NCBI RefSeq assembly: GCF_010548275.1
Contig: NZ_JAAGLT010000023.1
Location: forward strand, 94,725 to 158,724
Direction: 5' to 3'
Length of the DNA: 64,000 bases
Origin: Streptomyces sp. SID12488
Lineage (GTDB): Bacteria > Actinomycetota > Actinomycetes > Streptomycetales > Streptomycetaceae
In this document: positions 1 to 7,576 of the stretch, in pieces
Layout: the number at the start of each line of letters is the position of its first letter
How positions within the stretch are numbered: position 1 is the stretch's first letter
Position numbers and translations under genes: made by a program
Notes under the pieces: generated by a model
The model's database searches: none
What the model saw: only the letters and a program-made list of their open reading frames with translations
Told to the model about the DNA's origin: nothing

Positions 1-394
1 GGCCTCCGGCGGCGAGCCGTTCATCGTCCCGGCCAAGGCGAAGAACACCGCGGGCGGCATGGAACAGCTGCGCATCATGCTCAGCGAGGCCTCCTCGAAG
101 AACTTCACCACCAAGGTCAAGTCACTGACCGCGTACAACGGCGGCACCGACGGCATCACCCTCACCCCGGGACTCAAGTCCGGTGTGGCGGCGCTGGAGA
201 AGGCAGGCGACAACGTCGTCAACCCGCGCCTCCAGGACTGGTACGGGCAGCTGCAGAAGGAGAAGATCGGCGTGTCCGGGCTCGGCGAGATGATGGCCGG
301 ACGGCTCACCCCGGCCGAGGCCATCAAGAAGATCCAGGACTACGCCGACGAGACCGCGAAGGACTCGTCGATCAAGCACTACAAGCACCAGTGA
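1..394 (+). CDS. ngcE: NgcE-like sugar-binding lipoprotein, C-terminal part (5' end outside window)
   Basis: This is the last 130 residues or so of an extracellular solute-binding protein of the CUT1 ABC importer class. The reading frame is open from base 2, so the start lies upstream of the window. The tail is the helical C-terminal lobe typical of family 1 binding proteins and ends at TGA 392-394. Two CUT1 permease genes follow at once on the same strand, giving the NgcE-NgcF-NgcG order of the Streptomyces N-acetylglucosamine/N,N'-diacetylchitobiose importer. The next operon is the rok7B7-xylFGH set, which in S. coelicolor also lies beside ngcEFG. The sugar is assigned from gene order and family memory; no ligand residues are visible here. 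In Streptomyces this system is under DasR, but its promoter is outside the window. Confidence 0.75.
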   Translation, partial: ASGGEPFIVPAKAKNTAGGMEQLRIMLSEASSKNFTTKVKSLTAYNGGTDGITLTPGLKSGVAALEKAGDNVVNPRLQDWYGQLQKEKIGVSGLGEMMAGRLTPAEAIKKIQDYADETAKDSSIKHYKHQ

Positions 395-454
395 TCAGAA
401 GCCGATGATCTGTCACCAGCGGCGGCACCCGCGCACGGAACGGGGTCTGTGGTA

Positions 455-1381
455 ATGCAGCACGGCAAGTACCGCTTCATCGTGGGATTTTTGGCGGTCC
501 CTCTCGGGCTGTACGCACTTTTCGTCATCTGGCCGTTCATCCAGTCCATCTATTACTCGTTCACGGACTGGACCGGACTGAGCCCGGAATTCAAGATGGT
601 GGGCTTCGACAACTACAAGAGGATGCTCGACGACGACATCTTCTGGAAGTCGTTGCAGCACAGCCTCCTGTTCGCGTTGGTGCTGCCGCTGGTGACGATC
701 AGTCTGGCGCTGTTCTTCGCCTTCATGATCAATGTCGGCGGCAAGCGGCGCCGCGGCGGACCGGTGATTTCCGGGGTCCGCGGTTCCTCCTTCTATAAAA
801 TCGTCTACTTCTTTCCGCAGGTGCTGTCGATCGCGATCGTCGCGCTGCTGTTCGCCTTCGCGTACAACCCGGACAGCGGCTCCATCAACTCGCTGCTGCG
901 CGGCATCGGGCTCGACAGCGTCCAGCCGCTCTGGCTGGGCGACCCGAGCCTCGCCCTGTGGTGTGTGATGGCGGTGCTGGTCTGGTCGACGGTCGGCTTC
1001 TTCGTGGTGCTGTTCTCCGCGGGCATGGCGTCCATCCCGGCGGACCTGTACGAGGCCGCGCTGCTCGACGGCGCGGGCCGGGCCACCACGTTCTTCCGGA
1101 TCACCCTGCCGCTGCTGTGGGACACCGTGCAGTCCGGCTGGGTCTACATGGGCATCCTCGCGCTGGGCGCCGAGTCGTTCGCGGTCGTCCAGATCATGAC
1201 GACCGGGCCCGGCGGACCGGACTACTCGACGACCGTCATGGTCCTGTACGTCTACCAGAAGGCCTTCCGCGACGGTCAGGCCGCCTACGCAACCACCATC
1301 GGGGTCGCCCTGCTCGTCGTCACGCTGGCCTTCGCGGCCCTCGTGCTGCGGCTGGGCCGGCGCGAGCGGCTGGAGTACTGA
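455..1381 (+). CDS. ngcF: NgcF, sugar ABC transporter permease
   Basis: Inner-membrane permease of the MalF class, about 308 residues, with six hydrophobic segments. The N-terminal segment follows the short cytoplasmic start, and a lumenal loop carries FTDWTG. The EAA-type loop that contacts the ATPase is seen as EAALLDGAGR near residue 205. ATG 455 is chosen because GGGG at 442-445 sits at normal ribosome-binding distance; an in-frame GTG at 449 is the alternative. It follows the binding protein by about 60 bases and precedes ngcG by 5 bases, so one operon is likely. No ATPase gene is present, as in other Streptomyces CUT1 systems that share MsiK. Family and role are clear; substrate (GlcNAc/chitobiose) is inferred from synteny. 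Confidence 0.82.
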   Translation: MQHGKYRFIVGFLAVPLGLYALFVIWPFIQSIYYSFTDWTGLSPEFKMVGFDNYKRMLDDDIFWKSLQHSLLFALVLPLVTISLALFFAFMINVGGKRRRGGPVISGVRGSSFYKIVYFFPQVLSIAIVALLFAFAYNPDSGSINSLLRGIGLDSVQPLWLGDPSLALWCVMAVLVWSTVGFFVVLFSAGMASIPADLYEAALLDGAGRATTFFRITLPLLWDTVQSGWVYMGILALGAESFAVVQIMTTGPGGPDYSTTVMVLYVYQKAFRDGQAAYATTIGVALLVVTLAFAALVLRLGRRERLEY

Positions 1382-1386
1382 CACAC

Positions 1387-2313
1387 ATGAAGACGACCGA
1401 CAGCACACCGCCGGACACGGTTGCCCAGCAGCCCGGAGGGCCCGTGCGCAAGGAGAACCCGTCCGGGAAGGAGAAGCGCGAGAAGAAGGAGGGCACGGTC
1501 CTCAACGTCTTCTCGCACGGCGTGCTCGTCCTGTGGGCGTTCATGGTCGCGATGCCGCTCGTGTGGGCGGTGATGACGTCCTTCAAGGACGACAACGCGA
1601 TCTTCAGCTCGCCCTGGTCCCTGCCGGACAAGCTGCACTTCGACAACTGGGCGCGGGCCTGGACCGACGCCAACATGAGCGACTACTTCCTCAACACCAT
1701 CCTGGTGGTGGGCGGTTCGCTCATCGGCACCCTGGTGCTGGGCTCGATGGCGGCGTACGTCCTGGCTCGCTTCGACTTCCCGGGCAAGGGGTTCATCTAC
1801 TACCTGTTCATCGGCGGCATGAGTTTCCCGATCATGCTGGCGCTGGTCCCGCTGTTCTACGTCGTGAACAACATGGGCCTGCTGAACACGATCCACGGGC
1901 TGATCCTGGTCTACATCGCCTACTCACTGCCGTTCACTGTCTTCTTCCTGACCGCGTTCTTCCGGACCCTGCCGACCTCGGTGGCGGAGGCGGCCTTCGT
2001 CGACGGGGCCTCGCACTCCCGGACCTTCTTCCAGATCATGCTGCCCATGGCCAAGCCCGGCCTGATCAGCGTGGGCATCTTCAACTTCCTCGGCCAGTGG
2101 AACCAGTACATGCTGCCGACGGTGCTCAACACCGACCCCGACAAAAGGGTCCTCACCCAGGGCCTGGTGCAGCTGGCCGCCAGCCAGGGCTACAAGGGCG
2201 ACTGGTCGGGTCTCTTCGCCGGCCTGGTGATGGCGATGATCCCGGTACTCGCCGCGTACATCGTCTTCCAGCGCCAGGTGGTGACGGGACTCACGGCGGG
2301 CGCGTTGAAGTAA
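1387..2313 (+). CDS. ngcG: NgcG, sugar ABC transporter permease
   Basis: MalG-class permease of 308 residues. The first 35 or so residues are polar and lysine-rich, then six hydrophobic segments follow. The EAA loop appears as EAAFVDGASHSR near residue 200. It forms the transmembrane pore together with NgcF and imports N-acetylglucosamine or chitobiose delivered by NgcE (substrate inferred). The start is ATG 1387, five bases after the ngcF stop; the open frame continues far upstream inside ngcF, but that part is only an overlap frame. A hairpin at 2341-2374 follows the stop and probably ends the operon before the ROK gene. Confidence 0.82.
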   Translation: MKTTDSTPPDTVAQQPGGPVRKENPSGKEKREKKEGTVLNVFSHGVLVLWAFMVAMPLVWAVMTSFKDDNAIFSSPWSLPDKLHFDNWARAWTDANMSDYFLNTILVVGGSLIGTLVLGSMAAYVLARFDFPGKGFIYYLFIGGMSFPIMLALVPLFYVVNNMGLLNTIHGLILVYIAYSLPFTVFFLTAFFRTLPTSVAEAAFVDGASHSRTFFQIMLPMAKPGLISVGIFNFLGQWNQYMLPTVLNTDPDKRVLTQGLVQLAASQGYKGDWSGLFAGLVMAMIPVLAAYIVFQRQVVTGLTAGALK

Positions 2314-2340
2314 CCGGAACCTTCCGTTCAGTCGCCGTAC

Positions 2341-2374
2341 GCGCGCGTGCATACCGCAAACCGTGCACGCGCGC
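2341..2374 (+). terminator. Hairpin after ngcG
   Basis: GCGCGCGTGC at 2341-2350 is exactly complementary to 2365-2374, with a 14-base loop that can close one or two more pairs. There is no T run. It lies 28 bases after the ngcG stop and is probably a Streptomyces-style terminator. It could also act in the leader of the ROK gene. Confidence 0.5.
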
Positions 2375-2446
2375 AGGTATGTGTACAAGACCTCGGATGC
2401 AGTTCAACCTCTTGACGGGAGGTGACCCGAACGGCTCAGCTTAGAG

Positions 2447-2459
2447 TTCACTAGTTGGA
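2447..2459 (+). promoter_or_regulatory. Possible Rok7B7 site before its own gene (imperfect)
   Basis: TTCACTAGTTGGA matches 11 of 13 positions of TTKAMKHSTTSAV, the Rok7B7 motif as I remember it from work on S. coelicolor. It lies about 50 bases before the chosen start, so it would suit autoregulation. Both the motif and the match need checking. Confidence 0.35.
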
Positions 2460-2505
2460 CATAGACGGGGCCTCATCGAAGCGGTCCCGCGCGCAGGAGG
2501 TCGTC

Positions 2506-3705
2506 GTGGAGACTCCGGGGTCGCAGTCGTCACTGCACCGAGCCAACCTGGAACGGGTCGTACGGGCGGTGCGCCTCGCCGGGTCGCTCACGCAGGCCGA
2601 GATCGCCAGGACCACCGGTCTGTCCGCGGCCACGGTGTCCAACATCGTCCGCGAGCTGAAGGACGGTGGAACCGTCGAGGTCACGCCCACCTCGGCGGGC
2701 GGCCGAAGGGCCCGGGCGGTCTCGCTGAGCGGGGATGCGGGCATCGTGATCGGCGTCGACTTCGGGCACACGCACCTACGGGTCGCGGTCGGCAACCTCG
2801 CCCACCAGGTGCTGGCCGAGGAGTCCGAGCCGCTGGACGTGGACGCCTCCGCCGCGCAGGGCTTCGACCGGGCGGAAGAGCTGGTCAATCGCCTGATTGC
2901 AGCAACGGGCGTCGACCGTTCCAAGATCGCCGGCGTGGGCCTGGGCGTACCGGGTCCGATCGACGTGGAGTCGGGCACCCTGGGCTCCAGCGCGATACTG
3001 CCCGGCTGGAGCGGTACCAGACCGGGTGAGGAGCTGCGCGGGCGCCTGGACGTGCCGGTGTACGTGGACAACGACGCCAACCTCGGCGCCCTCGGTGAGC
3101 TGGTCTGGGGCAGTGGCCGGGGGGTGCGCGACCTGGCGTACATCAAGGTCGCGAGCGGTGTCGGGGCCGGACTGGTGATCGAGGGCAAGATCTACCGGGG
3201 TCCGGGTGGCACAGCGGGAGAAATCGGGCATATTACTCTTGATGAATCCGGCCCCGTCTGCCGCTGCGGAAACCGGGGCTGCCTGGAGACCTTCGCGGCG
3301 GCGCGCTATGTGCTGCCACTCCTCCAGTCCAGCCACGGAACCGACCTGACCATGGAAGGTGTCGTGCGGCTGGCGCGGGACGGCGACCCGGGCTGCCGTC
3401 GCGTGATCGCCGACGTCGGCCGTCATATCGGCAGTGGAGTCGCCAATCTCTGCAATCTGCTGAACCCGAGCAGGGTGGTCCTCGGCGGTGATCTCGCCGA
3501 GGCCGGTGAGCTGGTGCTCGGTCCCATAAGAGAGTCTGTCGGCCGCTATGCGATTCCCAGTGCGGCACGTCAACTGTCCGTTCTTCCAGGGGCACTTGGA
3601 GGTCGTGCGGAGGTGCTCGGAGCGCTCGCTCTCGCGTTGAGCGAAATGGGCGATTCGACCCTTTTGGACGGCACGCTGCATGCAGCGACTCCTGCCTTCA
3701 CCTAG
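2506..3705 (+). CDS. rok7B7: ROK-family transcriptional regulator Rok7B7
   Basis: A 399-residue ROK protein. An N-terminal winged helix-turn-helix (about residues 15-65, with LTQAEIARTTGLSAATVSNI) precedes a sugar-kinase-like actin-fold domain. The ROK zinc motif CRCGNRGCLE lies near residue 250, and GVGLGVPGPIDVESG is the ROK signature region. In S. coelicolor Rok7B7 (SCO6008) controls xylose uptake and affects catabolite repression and antibiotic production; the gene sits between ngcEFG and xylFGH, as here. GTG 2506 is preferred because AGGAGG at 2495-2500 precedes it by 5 bases; a longer frame from TTG 2455 has no such support. A possible autoregulatory site lies upstream and a better one before xylF. 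Confidence 0.88.
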   Translation: METPGSQSSLHRANLERVVRAVRLAGSLTQAEIARTTGLSAATVSNIVRELKDGGTVEVTPTSAGGRRARAVSLSGDAGIVIGVDFGHTHLRVAVGNLAHQVLAEESEPLDVDASAAQGFDRAEELVNRLIAATGVDRSKIAGVGLGVPGPIDVESGTLGSSAILPGWSGTRPGEELRGRLDVPVYVDNDANLGALGELVWGSGRGVRDLAYIKVASGVGAGLVIEGKIYRGPGGTAGEIGHITLDESGPVCRCGNRGCLETFAAARYVLPLLQSSHGTDLTMEGVVRLARDGDPGCRRVIADVGRHIGSGVANLCNLLNPSRVVLGGDLAEAGELVLGPIRESVGRYAIPSAARQLSVLPGALGGRAEVLGALALALSEMGDSTLLDGTLHAATPAFT

Positions 3706-3739
3706 AGAACGAACAAAGCCGTTGCCAACCCGTTAAGGA

Positions 3740-3752
3740 TTTACTTCTTGAC
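3740..3752 (+). promoter_or_regulatory. Predicted Rok7B7 site upstream of xylF
   Basis: TTTACTTCTTGAC matches all 13 positions of TTKAMKHSTTSAV, the Rok7B7 motif as I recall it. It lies 76-88 bases before the xylF ATG and just upstream of the proposed -35 box at 3771. That position suits either activation or partial repression. The sequence match is direct; its binding is inferred. Confidence 0.5.
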
Positions 3753-3770
3753 GTCGCACGTGTGGCCGAG

Positions 3771-3799
3771 TTGACTTCCAGCCACCTCGGCCGCAGCGT
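3771..3799 (+). promoter_or_regulatory. Possible xylF promoter
   Basis: TTGACT at 3771-3776 and CAGCGT at 3794-3799 are separated by 17 bases. This would place the transcription start about 20 bases before the xylF ATG. The -10 box is imperfect. An additional TTGACG lies at 3748-3753, inside the predicted ROK site. Confidence 0.35.
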
Positions 3800-3827
3800 T
3801 GCGGCCCTGTCAGGGAGGCACCACCAA

Positions 3828-4919
3828 ATGAACGCGATGATGCGTAGAGTCGTGATCGGTACCACCGCTGTTTCCATGGCCCTCGCCGTGGCGGCTTGTG
3901 GCAAGGCCGGCGACGACAAGGACAAGGACAGCGGTTCGGGCGACAAGACCATCGGTCTGCTGCTCCCCGACAGCGTGACCGCGCGCTACGAGAAGTTCGA
4001 CAAGCCGTTCTTCGTGGCCAAGGTCAAGGAACTGTGTTCCGACTGCAAGGTCGAGTACGCGAACGCCGCCGGTGACGCGGCCAAGCAGGCCCAGCAGGTC
4101 AGCAGCATGATCACCAAGGGTGTCAAGGTGATCGTGGTCAGCGCCCAGGACTCCGCGGCCATCAAGTCCTCCATCCAGACGGCGGTCGACAAGGGCATCA
4201 AGGTCGTCGCGTACGACCGTCTGGCCCAGGGCCCGGTCTCCGCGTACGTCTCCTTCGACAACGTCAAGGTCGGTCAGCTCCAGGGTGAGGCCCTGATCGC
4301 CTCCCTCGGCGCGAAGGCGACCCCGAAGGCCAAGGTCGTCATGATCAACGGTGACGACGCCGACCCGAACGCCGGTCAGTTCAAGAAGGGCGCGCACGAA
4401 GCCCTCGACGGCAAGGTCGACATCGCCTACGAGCAGTCCGGCCTGTGGAAGGACACCGTCGCCGCCCAGAAGATGTCGGCCGCCATCACGCAGCTCGGCG
4501 CCAAGAACATCGCGGGCGTCTACGCCGCCAACGACGGCATGGCCGGTGGCATCGCCAACACCCTGAAGGGCGCGGGCATCAGCGGTATCCCGCTGACCGG
4601 CCAGGACGCGGAGCTCGCGGGCATCCAGCGCATCGTCGCCGGCACCCAGTCCAGCACCGTCTACAAGGCCTTCAAGCCGGAGGCCGACGCCGCCGCCCAG
4701 ATCGCGGTCAACCTGCTCGACGGCAAGAGCATCGACTCGCTCGCCACCGAGACCCTGACCAGCGGCTCCGGCAACAAGGTGCCCTCGCAGCTGCTGACCC
4801 CGGTGTCGGTCACCAAGGCCAACATCGCGGACACGGTCGTCAAGGACAAGCTCTACACCGTCGCCGAGATCTGCGCCGGCGAGTTCGCCGCCGCCTGCAA
4901 GACCGCCGGTCTTCAGTAG
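3828..4919 (+). CDS. xylF: XylF, xylose-binding lipoprotein
   Basis: Periplasmic-binding-protein-like (type I, ribose/xylose class) lipoprotein of 363 residues. The signal peptide ends in the lipobox AVAAC with Cys24 as the lipidated residue. The mature chain begins with a charged linker, then a two-lobed sugar-binding domain starting at TIGLLLPDS and including VVSAQDSAAI and GVYAANDGMAGG. ATG 3828 is chosen because GGGAGG at 3813-3818 precedes it; the open frame back to GTG 3762 would put an unsuitable stretch before the signal peptide. It is followed by xylG and xylH and separated from xylG by a strong hairpin. Xylose is assigned from the Streptomyces rok7B7-xylFGH arrangement. Confidence 0.85.
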   Translation: MNAMMRRVVIGTTAVSMALAVAACGKAGDDKDKDSGSGDKTIGLLLPDSVTARYEKFDKPFFVAKVKELCSDCKVEYANAAGDAAKQAQQVSSMITKGVKVIVVSAQDSAAIKSSIQTAVDKGIKVVAYDRLAQGPVSAYVSFDNVKVGQLQGEALIASLGAKATPKAKVVMINGDDADPNAGQFKKGAHEALDGKVDIAYEQSGLWKDTVAAQKMSAAITQLGAKNIAGVYAANDGMAGGIANTLKGAGISGIPLTGQDAELAGIQRIVAGTQSSTVYKAFKPEADAAAQIAVNLLDGKSIDSLATETLTSGSGNKVPSQLLTPVSVTKANIADTVVKDKLYTVAEICAGEFAAACKTAGLQ

Positions 4920-5006
4920 TCGGCCGCCACACCCAGGACCGCCGGCACCGGGCGAGCGCCACACGCGCCCACCCGGACATGACCGCCCGGCGGTCCCGCG
5001 AGACCT

Positions 5007-5058
5007 GTCCGACGCCCGACCCGGCCTTCATACCCCGCTGCCGGGCCGGGCGTCGGAC
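5007..5058 (+). other. Intercistronic hairpin between xylF and xylG
   Basis: Bases 5007-5024 pair with 5041-5058 over 18 positions with one mismatch; the loop is 16 bases. It lies 88 bases after the xylF stop and 128 before the xylG start. A hairpin here could stop most transcripts or protect the 3' end of the xylF message, giving more binding protein than transporter. No T run follows. Confidence 0.6.
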
Positions 5059-5186
5059 GGAACCGTTGCCATCGGCGGCGGACTCGCGCATGTTCGTCCT
5101 GTAAACCCGTGCCATTGCGCACACCCCTCCGCGCCTACCCCAAGCGCGGCATCCCCGCCGGTCAGGCGGCGAAGGAGATGGTTCAC

Positions 5187-5969
5187 GTGTCCGCTACGCC
5201 CGTGTTGGCGTTGCGCGGAGTCTCCAAGCGGTTCGGTGCGGTCCAGGCCCTCACCGACGTAGAGCTGGAGGTCCACCCCGGAGAAGTGGTCGCCCTTGTG
5301 GGCGACAACGGCGCAGGAAAGTCGACCCTGGTCAAGACGATCGCGGGCGTTCACCCCATCGATGAGGGCGTCATCGAGTGGGAGGGCAACCCGGTCAGCA
5401 TCAACAAGCCGCACGACGCACAGGGACTCGGCGTCGCGACCGTCTATCAGGACCTCGCCCTGTGCGACAACCTCGATGTGGTCGGCAACCTCTACCTCGG
5501 GCGCGAGCTGCTGCACCGCGGTGTCATCGACGAGGTGTCGATGGAGAAGAACGCCCGGGAACTGCTGAGCACGCTCTCCATCCGTATCCCGAGCGTGCGC
5601 ATCCCGATCGCCAGCCTCTCCGGCGGTCAGCGCCAGGTCGTCGCCATCGCGCGCGCCCTGATCGGCGACCCCAAGGTCGTCATCCTCGACGAGCCCACCG
5701 CCGCCCTCGGCGTCGAGCAGACCGCCCAGGTCCTCGACCTGGTCGAGCGGCTGCGCGAGCGCAACCTCGGCGTCATCCTCATCAGTCACAACATGGCCGA
5801 CGTGAAGGCGGTCGCGGACACCGTCCACGTCCTGCGCCTCGGCAAGAACAACGGCTCCTTCCCGGTGAAGACCACGAGCCACGAAGAGATCATCGCCGCG
5901 ATCACCGGAGCCACGGACAACGCCGTGACCCGTCGTGCGGGGCGTCGCGACACGGAGGCGGCAAAGTGA
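5187..5969 (+). CDS. xylG: XylG, xylose ABC transporter ATPase (single domain)
   Basis: A 260-residue ABC ATPase with Walker A GDNGAGKST, the signature LSGGQRQ and Walker B VVILDEPTAAL, all in order. E. coli XylG and RbsA have two ATPase domains (about 500 residues); this protein has one, so it probably acts as a homodimer. GTG 5187 is preferred because AAGGAG at 5172-5177 stands 9 bases away, whereas the in-frame ATG 5178 would touch the ribosome-binding site. Its TGA overlaps the xylH GTG by 4 bases, so the two are translationally coupled. Confidence 0.85.
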   Translation: MSATPVLALRGVSKRFGAVQALTDVELEVHPGEVVALVGDNGAGKSTLVKTIAGVHPIDEGVIEWEGNPVSINKPHDAQGLGVATVYQDLALCDNLDVVGNLYLGRELLHRGVIDEVSMEKNARELLSTLSIRIPSVRIPIASLSGGQRQVVAIARALIGDPKVVILDEPTAALGVEQTAQVLDLVERLRERNLGVILISHNMADVKAVADTVHVLRLGKNNGSFPVKTTSHEEIIAAITGATDNAVTRRAGRRDTEAAK

Positions 5970-7288
5970 GCGACACGTCCAAGACCGTGAAGCCCGACCC
6001 AGGGGCGGAGCACCAGAACACGGTGGCACCCGCCGACGACCCGACCGCGGCGCCGGTGTCCGTCGTCGACCCGCGTCTGCTGGTCCGCGACGAGGGCCTC
6101 AAGGGCTACGTCACCGAGTTCAAGCGCAAGGTGAAGGGCGGTGAGCTGGGCTCGCTGCCGGTCGTCATCGGCCTGATCGTCATCTGGACGATCTTCCAGC
6201 TCCAGAACGACCGCTTCCTCAGCGCCGACAACCTCTCCAACATCAGCTACTACCTCTCGGCCACCGGCATGCTCGCCATCGGTCTGGTGTTCGTGCTGCT
6301 GCTCGGTGAGATCGACCTCTCCGTCGGCTCGGTCAGCGGTTTCGCGTCCACGCTCTTCGCCGTCTTCGTGGTCACCCACGGGATGAACGGCTGGCTGGCG
6401 CTGATCCTGACCATCGTGACCGGTGTCGGCATCGGCGCGCTGCACGGCTGGTTCTTCGCCAAGATCGGCGTACCCGCGTTCGTCGTGACGCTGGCCGGTT
6501 TCCTCGGCTGGAACGGCCTGATGCTGTGGCTGCTCGGCTCCAGCGGCACCATCAACATCCCGGCCGACCACGGCCCGGTCAAGCTGTTCGGCCAGAGCTC
6601 CTTCTTCATGGACCAGGCAGTCATCGGCGCCTATCTGCTGGCCGGTCTCGGTGTCCTGTCGATGCTCGTCGGCTCCTTCGGCGAACAGCGCCGGCGCAAG
6701 GCCGCGGGGGTGCCCTTCCGGCCCACCAGTGAGATCGCTCTGCGGGTCGGCGCGCTCGGTGTGGCGTCCTTCGCTGCCGCGGCCGTGCTGAACAACTCGG
6801 CCGGTGTGTCCAACGCCCTGGTGATCTTCCTCGCGGCGCTGGTGATCGTGGACTTCGTGCTCCGCCGTACGACGTACGGCCGCAAGGTCTTCGCGGTCGG
6901 CGGTGGCATCGAGGCGGCCCGCAGGGCCGGTATCAACGTGCCGATGATCCGCATCACCGTGTTCGCCATCTCCGGCGGGTTCGCGGCGATCGGCGGTATG
7001 TTCTTCGCAGGTCAGACGGCGAGTGCGACGCTGAACGCGGGTGGTGGCAACACGCTGATGCTCGCCATCGCGGCGGCGGTCATCGGTGGTACCAGCCTGT
7101 TCGGCGGGCGGGGCACGGTGTGGTCTGCGCTGCTGGGCATGCTGGTGATCCAGTCGATCCAGACGGGTCTGGACCTGCTGAACATGAACACGTCGATCCA
7201 GTACATGATCACCGGTGCGGTGCTGTTGGGCGCGGTTGTCATCGACTCCGTGTCCCGGCGGAGCCAGAAGGCTGCCGGCCGGGCGTAG
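5966..7288 (+). CDS. xylH: XylH, xylose ABC transporter permease
   Basis: Ribose/xylose-class (CUT2) permease of 440 residues with about ten hydrophobic segments. A polar N-terminal extension of about 65 residues precedes the first one. EIDLSVGSV near residue 115 and GGTSLFGGRGTVW near residue 375 are typical of the family. GTG 5966 overlaps the xylG stop (GTGA), which fixes the start. It forms the pore for sugar delivered by XylF and powered by XylG. A central loop rich in Arg and Lys (near EQRRRKAAG) is cytoplasmic. A terminator hairpin follows at 7401-7432. Confidence 0.87.
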   Translation: MSDTSKTVKPDPGAEHQNTVAPADDPTAAPVSVVDPRLLVRDEGLKGYVTEFKRKVKGGELGSLPVVIGLIVIWTIFQLQNDRFLSADNLSNISYYLSATGMLAIGLVFVLLLGEIDLSVGSVSGFASTLFAVFVVTHGMNGWLALILTIVTGVGIGALHGWFFAKIGVPAFVVTLAGFLGWNGLMLWLLGSSGTINIPADHGPVKLFGQSSFFMDQAVIGAYLLAGLGVLSMLVGSFGEQRRRKAAGVPFRPTSEIALRVGALGVASFAAAAVLNNSAGVSNALVIFLAALVIVDFVLRRTTYGRKVFAVGGGIEAARRAGINVPMIRITVFAISGGFAAIGGMFFAGQTASATLNAGGGNTLMLAIAAAVIGGTSLFGGRGTVWSALLGMLVIQSIQTGLDLLNMNTSIQYMITGAVLLGAVVIDSVSRRSQKAAGRA

Positions 7289-7338
7289 CGGGTTGGCGTC
7301 GTGGGGGGTTGCGCCAGTTCGCCGGCTGCGGCCTGTCC

Positions 7339-7370
7339 GTGGCTGGTCGCGCAGTTCCCCGCGCCCCTGC
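7339..7370 (+). repeat. Streptomyces dispersed intergenic repeat, short form
   Basis: The segment around GGTCGCGCAGTTCCCCGCG is a widespread Streptomyces intergenic repeat. A 24-base core recurs in inverted orientation at 51167-51190 with one mismatch, and related longer copies occur at 35707 and 60604. All four copies lie between genes. Confidence 0.65.
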
Positions 7371-7400
7371 AAGTCGCCTGCGGCGTACTTTCGAACGATT

Positions 7401-7432
7401 GTGCCCGGCACCCGTATCGGGGTGCCGGGCAC
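7401..7432 (+). terminator. Terminator after xylH
   Basis: GTGCCCGGCACCC at 7401-7413 pairs perfectly with 7420-7432 across a 6-base loop. It lies 113 bases after the xylH stop and should end the rok7B7-xylFGH transcription unit before dxs. No T run follows, as is usual in Streptomyces. Confidence 0.75.
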
Positions 7433-7473
7433 AGGCGTGTCATAGACGGCACATTTCTTGGGTACGGCCGATC

Positions 7474-7489
7474 GCGTGACGTATCACGC
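7474..7489 (+). promoter_or_regulatory. Inverted repeat upstream of dxs
   Basis: GCGTGACGTATCACGC is an inverted repeat with 6-base arms and a 4-base centre. It lies 34 bases before TAGACT (7523-7528), the likely dxs -10 box. The form suits a dimeric repressor or activator; I do not recognise the family. Confidence 0.4.
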
Positions 7490-7576
7490 AGAGGCCGGGC
7501 GTCGGTTGCGAAGGCGGAACACTAGACTCGACACGCCCGGCGAAAGCTCGATCAGCTCTACTGCAAGGAGGCACGG

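Noticed and set aside
958..1386. In-frame extension of ngcG upstream of ATG 1387
   Set aside because: It overlaps ngcF almost completely, reads as low-complexity Arg/Gly/Pro text and is not part of any permease.
413..1408. A 331-codon open frame on the minus strand opposite ngcF
   Set aside because: Such frames arise in high G+C coding DNA because stop codons are rare in the antisense phase. It has arginine/glutamine/histidine-rich text, no ribosome site and no domain, while ngcF is a clear permease.
2412..2447. A promoter for the ROK gene built on TTGACG at 2412-2417
   Set aside because: No acceptable -10 box lies 16-19 bases downstream. The later TAGAGT is 24 bases away.
1..2500. A DasR-type (dre) palindrome in the ngc region
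   Set aside because: I looked for the ACTGGTCTAGACCAGT-like form and found none; the ngcE promoter is outside the window.
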